This document shows positions 15,775 through 24,402 of a DNA stretch of 64,000 nucleotides, piece after piece; position 1 is the first letter of the stretch, and every line of letters starts with the position of its first letter. Under the pieces are notes generated by a model. The model was given only the letters and a program-made list of their open reading frames with translations, had not been told where the DNA came from and did no database searches. A program made the position numbers and the translations under genes. Source of the stretch: Treponema sp. C6A8 (GTDB taxonomy: Bacteria; Spirochaetota; Spirochaetia; Treponematales; Treponemataceae); assembly GCF_000619925.1 (NCBI RefSeq), contig NZ_JHVB01000008.1, forward strand, positions 1 through 64,000, given 5' to 3'.

Positions 15775-17370
15775 CTAATTCAATCTCTTGTATCTCTTTT
15801 CAATATCGCGGATCAGCTTAAACTCGAATGAATCACTCAGGGCAATCCAGCAGGCTTCAATCAAGTCGCCGCTAACACCAACGGTAGTCCAGCTGGCCTC
15901 TCCGTCGGTACTTTCGATGATTACGCGAACCTTAGAAGCGGTTGCAGATTTTCCGTCCAGAACGCGAACCTTAAAGTCCACAAGGCGAATGCGACTAACT
16001 GCAGGATAGAAGCGTTCCAGAGCCTTTCGCAGGGCAATATCCAGAGCGTTTACAGGACCGTCGCCCTCGCCGGCGGTAATTTCAATCTGTCCGTCAACTT
16101 CAACCTTAATCTGAGCGCAGGATGCAACGCCTTCTTCCGGTCTTGGGTTTGAACCGTTTGTCTGGTAATAGTGCAGCTTAAAGAATGGCTGATACTGAGC
16201 CAGCATTTTACGAACCATAAGTTCAAAGCTGCCGTCAGCGCCTTCAAACTGGTAGCCGTTCATTTCCAGATCTTTCATTTTTGCGATAATGTCTTTTACA
16301 ATAGGGTCAGATTTCTGCACGTGAGGCGCAAATTTCTGAATCTTTTCGATAATTGTACTGCGACCCGCAACCTCGCTCATAAGGAATACGCGGCTGTTAC
16401 CAACAGTATCCGGTGAAATATGCTCGTAGGCAGACGGATTTTTAAGGACTGCGTCGATGTGCATACCGGCTTTGTGGGCAAAAGCGCTTGCTCCAACATA
16501 AGGAAGCTGGGAATTCAGGCTGACGTTTGTAATTTCACTTACCCGCTTACAAATCGAAGTAAGATTTTTGATATTTTCTTCCGGGATACATTCATATCCC
16601 ATCTTAAGCTGCAAATCCGGAATAATAGTAGAAAGGTTTGCGTTACCGGTACGTTCACCAAAACCAAGCAGAACGCCCTGAACATGGACAGCGCCTTCAG
16701 TTACGGCAACAAGGCTGTTTGCAACGGCAAGTCCCGAATCATTATGAGTGTGAATACCGATTTTTACCTTGTTTCCAAAAGTTTTTACAACGTCTTTTAC
16801 AGCCTCGCGAAGTTCGTCAATCATAAAGCCGCCCTTGGTTTCGCAAAGGCAGAGAACTTCCGCACCACCGTCAACGGCCGCCTGCAAAGTCTTAAAGGCG
16901 TAGTCGTGACACTGCTGGTAAGCCGTAAAGAAATGCTCGGCATCGTAAAAAACAGTGCGTCCATTTTCGCGCAGGAACTCGCAGGTTTCGCGAATCATAT
17001 TAAGATTTTCTTCGAGCGTAGTTTTAATAATGTCGGTAACCTGAAAATCCCAGGTCTTTCCAAAAATTACAACGTAATCAGTTCCCGCAGCAAGCAGGCT
17101 CTGCAAGTTAGAATCTTCCGCACACTTAATATCCTTGCGGCGGGTCGAACCAAAGGCGCAAAGTTTTGCAGTCTTTAGCTGGACCTTCTTCATCTCCTGA
17201 AAGAATTCCATGTCCTTAGGGTTACTTCCAGGATTTCCGGCCTCAATATAGCCGATTCCCAGCTCGTCTAAAGTCTGACAGATATGGATTTTATCCTGTA
17301 CCGAATAACTAATACCCTCGCCCTGCGCACCGTCACGCAAAGTCGAATCAAGAATCTCAATTTTTTTCAT
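15775..17370 (-). CDS. cimA: (R)-citramalate synthase
   Basis: Condenses pyruvate and acetyl-CoA to citramalate, giving 2-ketobutyrate for isoleucine without threonine deaminase. It is 531 aa. The N-terminal HMGL-like barrel has LDSTLRDGAQGEG (metal Asp and catalytic Arg at the start) and IGIHTHNDSG with the metal histidines; LGFGERTGNANL follows. A long spacer leads to the C-terminal LeuA-type dimer/allosteric domain (about 390-525, VNALDIALRKAL). The whole layout matches the TIGR00977 citramalate synthase group better than isopropylmalate synthase. ATG 17370 is used; the in-frame GTG directly before it is possible. Leucine-pathway gene leuB lies downstream. Confidence 0.9.
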   Translation of the reverse strand: MKKIEILDSTLRDGAQGEGISYSVQDKIHICQTLDELGIGYIEAGNPGSNPKDMEFFQEMKKVQLKTAKLCAFGSTRRKDIKCAEDSNLQSLLAAGTDYVVIFGKTWDFQVTDIIKTTLEENLNMIRETCEFLRENGRTVFYDAEHFFTAYQQCHDYAFKTLQAAVDGGAEVLCLCETKGGFMIDELREAVKDVVKTFGNKVKIGIHTHNDSGLAVANSLVAVTEGAVHVQGVLLGFGERTGNANLSTIIPDLQLKMGYECIPEENIKNLTSICKRVSEITNVSLNSQLPYVGASAFAHKAGMHIDAVLKNPSAYEHISPDTVGNSRVFLMSEVAGRSTIIEKIQKFAPHVQKSDPIVKDIIAKMKDLEMNGYQFEGADGSFELMVRKMLAQYQPFFKLHYYQTNGSNPRPEEGVASCAQIKVEVDGQIEITAGEGDGPVNALDIALRKALERFYPAVSRIRLVDFKVRVLDGKSATASKVRVIIESTDGEASWTTVGVSGDLIEACWIALSDSFEFKLIRDIEKRYKRLN

Positions 17371-17410
17371 CACTCAGCATACTAAAAAAAAACGTGGATT
17401 TTTTCAACTA

Positions 17411-17503
17411 CACAGGGAGGGGAAAGCCTTCCCCACGCTCCAGCCAGCAAGCTGTCTTACGCTACCCCTTCTGCGGGGCTCAATCGCCGCCCCGCAACGC
17501 CTG
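17411..17503 (-). repeat. Family-2 GC-rich structured repeat, copy C
   Basis: On the minus strand: GGCGTTGCGGGG...CCCCGCAGAAGGGGTAGCG, then CAGC-tt-GCTG, then GGGGAA-ggc-TTTCCCC. The three stems match in order those at 34345 and 51352. Its first 24 bp lie inside the ArsR-AraC gene and encode that protein's last residues (ALRGGD and stop). The long terminal GGTATCAGG-type ends of the other copies are absent. Confidence 0.75.
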
Positions 17504-18223
17504 GCTTCGTCTGTATTCCGCCGGTGTCATATCATAAAACTCCTTAAAAACGGCGCTGAACTTGCTCTGACTTTCATAGCCCACCCGGAGGGCTACTTCA
17601 TTAATGCTCATTTCCGAACTCTGCAAAAGTCTGGCCGCTTCTTCCATTCTGTGCATTTTGATGTGGGCCGCAATTGAAGTTCCGTAAACGTCCTTAAAAA
17701 CGGTTTTCAGCGTTGTGGTGTTCATGGCAAACTGGCGGGCAAGATCTTCTATAGTAATACGGCGTGAAATATTTCTGAGAAGAAAGTCGTGCACCTGCTT
17801 TATCGTTTCCACCTGATTTTCAAGATATTCGGAGTTTTCATTAATCTCTTCGTGCTCAATCTTAAAATCCGGACAGGTTATTACCATCAGTTTTTCGATA
17901 ATCCCATGAAGGATTTTTCCCCGCTCATTTTCCACCGCAGTATAAAAAACTTCCTTTCCGTCGCGGTAACATTCAATAAGGCCGCTGTCTTTTAAAAGCC
18001 TCAGGTGATGGCTGACCGCAGGCATGGTCATTTTCATTACGCTGGCAATATTCTGCACACATTCTTTTGAGTGGCACAAAAGCCAGAAGATTTTCAGGCG
18101 GGGTGAATCGGCAAGAAGGGAAAAAATATCAGAAACCGCAGAAAATTCCTTATCCTTTGAAAGCTCGGAGGTCAAAAAATCAAGCTTAAAATATTCGTCG
18201 TGATTGTGAATAAGATTTTCCAT
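17480..18223 (-). CDS. Fused ArsR (N-terminal) and AraC (C-terminal) transcriptional regulator
   Basis: A 247-aa protein. Residues about 25-110 form an ArsR/SmtB winged helix (LADSPRLKIFWLLCHSKECVQNI, then VSHHLRLLKDSGLIECYRDG, with a CadC-like ECVQ around the metal helix). Residues about 140-240 form a two-helix-turn-helix AraC domain (ITIEDLARQFAMNTTTLKTV and INEVALRVGYESQSKFSAVF, ending FYDMTPAEYR). It is divergent from a metal-binding protein and a metal-exporting ATPase, so it is probably their metal-responsive regulator. GGAAGG precedes the ATG. The C-terminal ALRGGD derives from a repeat element. Confidence 0.85.
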   Translation of the reverse strand: MENLIHNHDEYFKLDFLTSELSKDKEFSAVSDIFSLLADSPRLKIFWLLCHSKECVQNIASVMKMTMPAVSHHLRLLKDSGLIECYRDGKEVFYTAVENERGKILHGIIEKLMVITCPDFKIEHEEINENSEYLENQVETIKQVHDFLLRNISRRITIEDLARQFAMNTTTLKTVFKDVYGTSIAAHIKMHRMEEAARLLQSSEMSINEVALRVGYESQSKFSAVFKEFYDMTPAEYRRSQALRGGD

Positions 18224-18290
18224 AATGGCCTTCCCAAACAGAAATAATAATATTCCAAAAAGAAATTTCGTAAGCCAAAAACTTGCGGAA

Positions 18291-18340
18291 TTACACTTTG
18301 AATTATATTCTTTTTATAAAGATTAAACAAATGTTTAAAT
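18291..18340 (+). promoter_or_regulatory. Promoter/operator region of the metal-efflux operon
   Basis: A possible promoter (TTACAC, 18 bp, TATAAA at 18315-18320) is followed at once by an imperfect palindrome TTAAAC-AAAT-GTTTAA (18324-18338). The palindrome lies between the -10 and the ribosome site, a typical place and size for an ArsR/SmtB-family operator. Binding by the adjacent regulator is inferred. Confidence 0.5.
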
Positions 18341-18354
18341 TAGGAGATAGAAAT

Positions 18355-18573
18355 ATGACAAAAAAATATTCAATCGAAGTTGACTGCGCTAACTGCGCAA
18401 ACCTTATGGAAGAAACTACAAAAAAGGTAGAAGGCGTAAAAAATGCCGTTGTAAACTTTATGACTCAGAAAATGGAAGTTGAGTTTGCAGACGGCGTTGA
18501 TGAAAAATCAGTTATGAAGGCAGTTTTTAAGGCTTGCCGCAAGGTTGAACCGGACTGCGAAATCGAATTCTAA
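18355..18573 (+). CDS. Stand-alone heavy-metal-associated (HMA) domain protein
   Basis: A 72-aa cytosolic ferredoxin-like HMA fold with the CxxC metal site in VDCANCANLMEE near residue 12 and further cysteines in CRKVEPDCE. The DCANCA context is typical of the N-terminal domain of zinc/cadmium ATPases rather than copper chaperones. GGAGA precedes the ATG; an earlier in-frame start would overlap the operator. It lies 46 bp upstream of a P-type ATPase that lacks its own HMA domain, so it probably delivers metal to it or regulates it. Confidence 0.88.
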   Translation: MTKKYSIEVDCANCANLMEETTKKVEGVKNAVVNFMTQKMEVEFADGVDEKSVMKAVFKACRKVEPDCEIEF

Positions 18574-18619
18574 AAAATATGACTGGCTCTGACCGGCGGG
18601 CTCTCACAAGGAGGCAATT

Positions 18620-20521
18620 ATGACAAAGAAACAGAAGAAAATGACCTTGCGGATTATCACAACCTTTACTTCACTTGTGATTTTACATTTTATTCCTTTT
18701 GAATTTAAAATTGCTTCTAATGTAAAATTTGCCCTTTATTTTGCCTTATATATCTTAATCAGCGGTGACATTCTCAGAAAGGCCGGGCGGGGCATTCTCA
18801 ACCGTCAGGTGTTCGACGAAAACTTTCTGATGGCAATTGCATCGCTTGGTGCTTTTGCGCTCGCAATTTATTCAAAGAGCGGCGACTACGTAGAAGCCGT
18901 TGCCGTTATGCTTTTTTATCAGGTTGGAGAACTTTTTGAAAACATCGCCGTTGGAAAAAGCCGCAAAAACATTTCCAATCTGATGGACATCCGCCCTGAC
19001 TACGCAAATATTGAAGAAGACGGAAAACTTATCAGAGTTTCGCCGGATCAGGTAAAAACAGGCTCAGAAATTTTTGTTCAGCCGGGTGAAAAGATTCCGC
19101 TGGACGGAATCGTAGTAGAAGGCAAATCGTCACTTAACACCACAGCCCTCACAGGCGAAAGTCTTCCTAGAGATGTTTCAAAAGATGATGAAGTTATCAG
19201 CGGCTGCATCAACCTTACAGGCCTGCTGAAAATCCGCACTACAAAAGAATTTTCAGAATCAACAGTTTCAAAAATCCTTGAACTTGTTGAAAATTCAACA
19301 TCAAGAAAATCAAAATCGGAAGCCTTTATTTCAAAGTTCGCAAGAGTTTACACACCGCTCGTATGCTACAGTGCACTTGCCCTTGCACTTTTACCGCCGC
19401 TAATCAGAAGCTTTATTTTAGGACAGCCAGCCCTCTGGTCACTCTGGCTTTACCGCGCCCTCACCTTCCTTGTAATCAGCTGCCCGTGCGCACTTGTAAT
19501 CAGCATTCCGCTCACTTTCTTTGCAGGAATCGGTGGTGCAAGCCGCAAGGGAATCTTAGTAAAAGGCTCAAATTATCTGGAGACACTTTCAAGGGTAAAA
19601 ACTGTCGTTTTTGACAAAACCGGAACTTTGACTCACGGCACTTTTGAAGTAAGCGGAATTCATCACTCAAAAATAGAAGACGAAAAACTTCTTGAATATG
19701 CAGCCCTTGCAGAATGCGCTTCAAGCCACCCGATCAGCACAAGCTTAAAAAATGCCCATAACAAGGAAATTGACAGAAACCGCGTAAAAGACATTCAGGA
19801 AATCAGCGGAAAAGGCATTATTGCAACAGTAGACGGCGTAAAAGTTGCAGTTGGAAACAAAAAACTGATGACAGAATTTGGAATTGAATACAAAGAATGC
19901 CATAAGCCAGGAACAATTATTCACATTGCGCTGGACGGTGTTTATTCAGGTCATATTGTAATTTCTGATGTAATCAAAAAAAATTCCAAGCCAGCCATTT
20001 CTATGCTTAAGGAGCTTGGAATAGATAAAACTGTAATGCTCACTGGCGACGAACAAACTACAGCCACTTTTGTAGCAGAAAATCTTGGAATTGATGAAGT
20101 CTATGCAGAACTTTTACCGGGCGACAAGGTTTCTAAAGTAGAAGAGCTGATTGATTCAACAAAACGCAAAAATCCAAATGGCTGCCTTGCCTTTACCGGA
20201 GACGGCATAAACGACGCTCCTGTAATTACCCGCGCAGACATAGGAATTGCCATGGGCGCAATCGGAAGCGACGCCGCCATAGAAGCTGCAGATATTGTAA
20301 TTATGGATGATGACCCGCTTAAAATTGCCAGGGCAATCAAAATATCCAAGCACAGCCTTAGAATCGTGCGTCAGAACATTACATTTTCAATCGGAATTAA
20401 AGCTGCCTGCCTGATTTTAGGCGCAGTGGGAATTGCAAACATGTGGATTGCGATTTTTGCAGACGTAGGAGTAATGATTCTTGCCGTTCTTAATGCAATC
20501 AGAGCATTAAGAATCAGCTAG
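18620..20521 (+). CDS. P1B-type heavy-metal-transporting ATPase (Zn/Cd/Pb class)
   Basis: Exports divalent heavy metals at the cost of ATP. It is 633 aa: about eight membrane helices with the metal site SCPCAL in the sixth, the actuator TGES loop (ALTGESLP), the phosphorylated Asp in DKTGTLTHG, an SHPIS motif in the nucleotide domain and GDGINDAPVI near the end. The N-terminus starts directly with membrane-associated segments, with no HMA domain; that function is on the preceding gene. CPC plus the DCANCA partner suggests Zn/Cd/Pb rather than Cu. AGGAGG precedes the ATG. Confidence 0.93.
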   Translation: MTKKQKKMTLRIITTFTSLVILHFIPFEFKIASNVKFALYFALYILISGDILRKAGRGILNRQVFDENFLMAIASLGAFALAIYSKSGDYVEAVAVMLFYQVGELFENIAVGKSRKNISNLMDIRPDYANIEEDGKLIRVSPDQVKTGSEIFVQPGEKIPLDGIVVEGKSSLNTTALTGESLPRDVSKDDEVISGCINLTGLLKIRTTKEFSESTVSKILELVENSTSRKSKSEAFISKFARVYTPLVCYSALALALLPPLIRSFILGQPALWSLWLYRALTFLVISCPCALVISIPLTFFAGIGGASRKGILVKGSNYLETLSRVKTVVFDKTGTLTHGTFEVSGIHHSKIEDEKLLEYAALAECASSHPISTSLKNAHNKEIDRNRVKDIQEISGKGIIATVDGVKVAVGNKKLMTEFGIEYKECHKPGTIIHIALDGVYSGHIVISDVIKKNSKPAISMLKELGIDKTVMLTGDEQTTATFVAENLGIDEVYAELLPGDKVSKVEELIDSTKRKNPNGCLAFTGDGINDAPVITRADIGIAMGAIGSDAAIEAADIVIMDDDPLKIARAIKISKHSLRIVRQNITFSIGIKAACLILGAVGIANMWIAIFADVGVMILAVLNAIRALRIS

Positions 20522-20531
20522 AAAAGAGCGC

Positions 20532-21173
20532 TTATTGTTTATTTCTTGCAACAACTCTTTTAATAATAAGATAGAAGAATACAAAGATTACATAAGCGCC
20601 AGACGTTACAAGAACAATAATGTTATTGCAGCTCAAAAGATATATTGTTTCGATAATGGCGGGACAAACAAGATATGCAAGTTCAAGGACAATATTCAAG
20701 ATGAAAAGTTTTCTTGACTGCTGCTGCATGGCATTAAAAAGGCTTGAAAGCAAAGCTCCTGCCTGCATAATCATTGCAGCATATAAAACAGGCTTAATCA
20801 AAATCTGAAATCCAGAATAAATCGATTCTGTTCCGCTAATTACCATATATGGCAGGAAAATTGCATAAAATGACATTACAAGCGGAACAAAAGCACCAGA
20901 TTTATATAGAAGTGTATCATGCGAAATAAAAAAGAAAACACCATACAATATTAATACCGGAAGGAAAATCTGAAAAACAAAAATTGATGCAAAAGTCCTA
21001 AAAGCAGAATAATAAACAACAGTATGGGAAAACATGAAAAAACTTTTAAATCCGCAGAAAAGCAGGGAAATAAAAAATCCCAGAAGCAGACAAGGGAGAA
21101 CGTCTTTAATTGATTTGTTGTAACAATAAGCCGTAAGACAAAGCGGCATCAAAAGCAATAAAAATAAAAGCAT
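20532..21173 (-). CDS. Multi-spanning membrane protein of unknown function
   Basis: A 213-aa, strongly hydrophobic protein with about six predicted membrane segments and a basic C-terminus (IIKRVVARNKQ). No family motif is recognised. ATG 21173 is preferred over a TTG two codons earlier; no Shine-Dalgarno is visible, and TAAATT ends 6 nt before the ATG, which would fit a leaderless mRNA. It converges with the metal ATPase gene with only 10 bp between. Confidence 0.7.
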   Translation of the reverse strand: MLLFLLLLMPLCLTAYCYNKSIKDVLPCLLLGFFISLLFCGFKSFFMFSHTVVYYSAFRTFASIFVFQIFLPVLILYGVFFFISHDTLLYKSGAFVPLVMSFYAIFLPYMVISGTESIYSGFQILIKPVLYAAMIMQAGALLSSLFNAMQQQSRKLFILNIVLELAYLVCPAIIETIYLLSCNNIIVLVTSGAYVIFVFFYLIIKRVVARNKQ

Positions 21174-21215
21174 ATCCAAAATTTACTGTTTATTTATTAT
21201 TCTTGCAATACACGG

Positions 21216-22034
21216 CTATTTTGCCTTAATTCTAAGGATTTTTGCCTTTCCTTCAATCGTAATCTTTTCACCAGGCTGAATGGCGTAAATTTCTTCAGCG
21301 GAAATTGTCTTTGAAACTTTATCGCCGCCATTACGTATTACAGCCTTTTCTGAAGAAAGCACATACAAAAGCTGCCAGTCGGAAGGTACTGCTTCCTCAT
21401 GCTCGCGGGAACAGAACATGCTCCAGCCGCCTTTTACATCAATTTCATCAATAGAAAAATATTCGCATTCAAAAGTTCCAGGGAAGGCGCCTACCGCCCC
21501 CCCCTTGTTTTCCTTGATTACTTTAAGAGCCTTATCAACGTGAACTTCACGTCCGCGTCCCCAGTCATAAAAACGGTAGGTCAAATCGCAGGACTGCTGA
21601 ACTTCCATAAGTCTGAGTCCGCCGCCAATTGCATGAACAGTTCCAGACGGAATGAAAATAAAATCACCCTTTTTTACATTTACAAAGTTCAGATATGGTT
21701 CAAGAGCCTTGTTTTCAATTCCTGCGCGAAGTTCTTCTTTTGTAACGCCCTCTTTCAAGCCGTAAACAAGCTTTGCTTCAGGAGCTGCGTCAAGAACATA
21801 CCAGCATTCTGTTTTTCCCCGGTTACCCTGACCTTCAAGTTCAACCGCAAATTTGTCATCCGGGTGAATCTGAACAGAAAGAGTATCATCCGCCTGAATT
21901 ACTTTCACAAGCAGAGGATAGTCACCGCCACAAGCCTTCTTAAAATCTTCCTGGCATCCGTTCGGATGAGTAGAAGCAATCCAAAGCTCATAGCCCCAGA
22001 TTTTATCAGATTTGATTGGATTAAGTTTTAACAT
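21216..22034 (-). CDS. manA: Mannose-6-phosphate isomerase, class I (short)
   Basis: Interconverts mannose-6-phosphate and fructose-6-phosphate. The 272-aa cupin-type protein has the zinc ligands in QIHPDD, KTECWYVLD and PSGTVHAIGGG, plus the catalytic region YRFYDWGR. The length fits short bacterial ManA. A run of eight G residues in the coding strand (21497-21504) encodes part of NKGGAVG. A sugar nucleotidyltransferase gene lies upstream on the same strand. Confidence 0.92.
   Translation of the reverse strand: MLKLNPIKSDKIWGYELWIASTHPNGCQEDFKKACGGDYPLLVKVIQADDTLSVQIHPDDKFAVELEGQGNRGKTECWYVLDAAPEAKLVYGLKEGVTKEELRAGIENKALEPYLNFVNVKKGDFIFIPSGTVHAIGGGLRLMEVQQSCDLTYRFYDWGRGREVHVDKALKVIKENKGGAVGAFPGTFECEYFSIDEIDVKGGWSMFCSREHEEAVPSDWQLLYVLSSEKAVIRNGGDKVSKTISAEEIYAIQPGEKITIEGKAKILRIKAK
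21497..21504 (-). repeat. G8 homopolymer inside manA
   Basis: Eight consecutive G residues on the coding strand fall in codons for Gly-Gly-Ala. A one-base slip would truncate the isomerase. Confidence 0.6.
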
Positions 22035-22059
22035 AGATAATTCACTTTAAAATTATAAG

Positions 22060-22084
22060 CTCGGGCTCACAAGTCTGGCCCGAG
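22060..22084. repeat. Intergenic hairpin between manA and nucleotidyltransferase genes
   Basis: CTCGGGC and GCCCGAG arms flank an 11-nt loop. There is no T-run on the minus strand, so it is not a clear terminator. A weaker GC-rich palindrome follows at about 22107-22134. Confidence 0.45.
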
Positions 22085-22146
22085 TCATTCTTTCGATAAT
22101 CCTAAACCGACCCGCTGTCGCAGCTCGGTTTTTAACGGATTTTTGA

Positions 22147-23055
22147 TTATTGGCACCACAAGTTTTCAGGATAATATCCGCTCTTAATCTTAGCAGCGAT
22201 TTCATCCTTTACAAGCTGGCGGTCTTCCGGATAAGTCATACCAAACCAGTTTTCTTCAGAACTGAAGAATTTTACGATTCCCTTTCCGTGAGCAATAATA
22301 TCGCTTGTTGCAACAGGAAGAAGAGCTTCTTTTTTAGGCTCCTTAGAGTTCTTGCTCATGAAGTCATCCCAGTAAACATGGAATTCTTCAAAAGCCTTAG
22401 GACTGAAGCCGAAGAGGTTCATACTAACCCATTCTTTTCCAGTCATAATCTTCTTTCCGCCGTCAATTTCGCTAATGATTTTATCACCTTCGTAGTAAAT
22501 CTTAAGATTTTCTACGATTGATTCAAGCTTATTGTCTTTTACAGTGCAGACACCGCGTGAAACAGAACCATTGCGGCTCATTGTATTTCCAAGAATGTAA
22601 CCTACAATTGCATGCTCAGTTGAATCAGCAGGAAGGTCAGTCAGATATTTTCCCAAAACTTCAAATGCCTGGCGACCATAATAGTCGTCCGAGTTGATAA
22701 CAGCAAAAGGAGTTTTTACAGCCTTTTCTGCGCACAAAACAGCATGAGCAGTTCCCCATGGCTTTTCACGGCCAGTAGAATCCTTAATCTGCTGCTCAGT
22801 CAAAAGGCTTTCGTGCTGCTGGAAAACATATTCAGCATCAAAATTGCGGGCAATGCGGTCAAAAAGACGGCTTCTGAAGTCAGCTTCAATATCCTTACGG
22901 ATGATAAAAACAACCTTACCAAATCCGCATTTTTTTGCGTCAAAGGTTGCAAAGTCAAGGAGGCACTCGTCGTGGAGACCTACACCGTCAATCTGTTTTA
23001 CTCCGCCGTAACGGCTTCCCATTCCAGCGGCTAATACTAATAATGTTGGTTTCAT
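22147..23055 (-). CDS. Sugar-phosphate nucleotidyltransferase family protein
   Basis: A 302-aa Rossmann-type nucleotidyltransferase. The N-terminal signature LAAGMGSRYGGVKQ binds the nucleotide phosphates, the acidic pair INSDDYYGR near residue 120 is the metal site, and TREKPWGTAHA-like residues lie around 95-105. Such enzymes make NDP-sugars from sugar-1-phosphates. The sugar and nucleotide cannot be read here. Its neighbour manA suggests a role in hexose-phosphate or cell-surface sugar supply, which is inference. Confidence 0.8.
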   Translation of the reverse strand: MKPTLLVLAAGMGSRYGGVKQIDGVGLHDECLLDFATFDAKKCGFGKVVFIIRKDIEADFRSRLFDRIARNFDAEYVFQQHESLLTEQQIKDSTGREKPWGTAHAVLCAEKAVKTPFAVINSDDYYGRQAFEVLGKYLTDLPADSTEHAIVGYILGNTMSRNGSVSRGVCTVKDNKLESIVENLKIYYEGDKIISEIDGGKKIMTGKEWVSMNLFGFSPKAFEEFHVYWDDFMSKNSKEPKKEALLPVATSDIIAHGKGIVKFFSSEENWFGMTYPEDRQLVKDEIAAKIKSGYYPENLWCQ

Positions 23056-23079
23056 AGTTTTTTCTCTTTTTTAGATTAT

Positions 23080-23784
23080 TTATTCTGCAATAATTGTATC
23101 AAGGGCAAGAAGCATCATTTCCTTAAAGGTTGTCTGACGCTCTTCTGCAGTAGTTGCAGTTCCCTCAAGAATACTGTCGCTTACTGTAAGAATAGAAAGA
23201 GCCTCACGGCCATACTGAGCTGCAAGTGTATAAAGTTCAGCTGATTCCATTTCGATACCGGCAGCTCCGTATTTCTTCCACAACTTCCAGTTTTCATTGA
23301 TATCATAGAAGAAGTCGCTTGAAACACAAGGAGCAACTTTTGCCTTAAGTCCGATTTCCTTTGCACGATTATAAGCAGTGTACAAAAGATTAAAGCTTGG
23401 CACAGGCGCAAAATGCAAAAGTCCAAAGCGCTGAGACTGAAGGCTGGAATCAGTGCAGGCACCGTTAGCAAGAAGAACATCACGAAGTTTCAAATCTTCA
23501 TGAATTGAACCGCAAGTTCCTACACGGATTGCTTTCTGCACATTATAAAACTTAAACAATTCTGTTACATAAATAGAAAGAGACGGCTGTCCCATTCCAG
23601 TACCCTGAACAGAAACTTTCTTTCCCTTGTAAGTTCCGGTAAATCCATACATTCCGCGAACTTCGTTATAACATTTTGCATCCTCTAAAAAGTTTTCAGC
23701 AATAAATTTAGCTCTTAAAGGATCTCCAGGTAATAATACTCTGTCTGCGATTGCACCTTCTGGTGCGTTAATATGTGTACTCAT
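23080..23784 (-). CDS. deoD: Purine-nucleoside phosphorylase, DeoD type
   Basis: Splits purine (deoxy)nucleosides with phosphate to base and ribose-1-phosphate. The 234-aa protein has [16 protein letters not shown], the phosphate/ribose motif [20 protein letters not shown], the EMESAELY substrate loop and SILTVSDS with the catalytic Asp region. It matches the hexameric bacterial type. The upstream DNA has TAAAAT ending 7 nt before the ATG and no Shine-Dalgarno, so a leaderless mRNA is likely. Confidence 0.96.
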   Translation of the reverse strand: MSTHINAPEGAIADRVLLPGDPLRAKFIAENFLEDAKCYNEVRGMYGFTGTYKGKKVSVQGTGMGQPSLSIYVTELFKFYNVQKAIRVGTCGSIHEDLKLRDVLLANGACTDSSLQSQRFGLLHFAPVPSFNLLYTAYNRAKEIGLKAKVAPCVSSDFFYDINENWKLWKKYGAAGIEMESAELYTLAAQYGREALSILTVSDSILEGTATTAEERQTTFKEMMLLALDTIIAE

Positions 23785-23814
23785 AAAGTTTATTTTATCA
23801 TATATTGCAAAAAA

Positions 23815-24402
23815 TTACAAAAATATAATTCCAAATACTGCGCCCGCCGCAATAATAAAAATCGGATGCAGTTTGAACTTAAAAAACATAAAGGTAAAAA
23901 GAGCGTAAGCAGCAAGATTTACCAGCTGAAAAAGTGAAAGAAAACTTTCCAAGGAAGAAAATGCCGTTTTCCAGCCGCCAGCCCCGGCTTCCGGCAGATT
24001 AAGCAGGGCAAAAACAAAAATCTGCAAAAATGGCAGAAGCACAAGACCGGTAGACACAGGCCGCAAAAATGCAAGGGTTCCCTTTACATAGACGTTATCA
24101 CTGAACTTTTTCAAAAAACCCGCAATAATCATAATGCAGATTAAAGAAGGAAGCACTTCACCCGCAGTCGCAATAAGGCCGCCCGGCACCCCGTAAAGCT
24201 TGTAGCCGATGTAAGTTGCCATATTAATTCCAAGGGGGCCCGGCGTAGACTCCGAAATCGCCACCATATTGTAAAAAGTCGCAGAATCAATCAGCCCCTT
24301 ATCAACAATCGTCTGCTGCATAAGAGTAAGGGCAACCACCCCGCCGCCAATCGTAAAGAGCCCGATATAAAAAAAAGTGCAGAAAAGCATAAGAAGGCTC
24401 AT
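23815..24402 (-). CDS. Chromate transporter (CHR family), second short subunit
   Basis: A 195-aa membrane protein with a single CHR domain: FTIGGGVVALTLMQQ at the N-terminus and ESTPGPLGINMATYIGYK. Its start overlaps the stop of the preceding CHR gene by 4 bp, so the two are translationally coupled. Short-chain CHR proteins act as pairs with opposite topology to move chromate or a related anion. Chromate as the physiological substrate is only an annotation habit. Confidence 0.88.
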   Translation of the reverse strand: MSLLMLFCTFFYIGLFTIGGGVVALTLMQQTIVDKGLIDSATFYNMVAISESTPGPLGINMATYIGYKLYGVPGGLIATAGEVLPSLICIMIIAGFLKKFSDNVYVKGTLAFLRPVSTGLVLLPFLQIFVFALLNLPEAGAGGWKTAFSSLESFLSLFQLVNLAAYALFTFMFFKFKLHPIFIIAAGAVFGIIFL

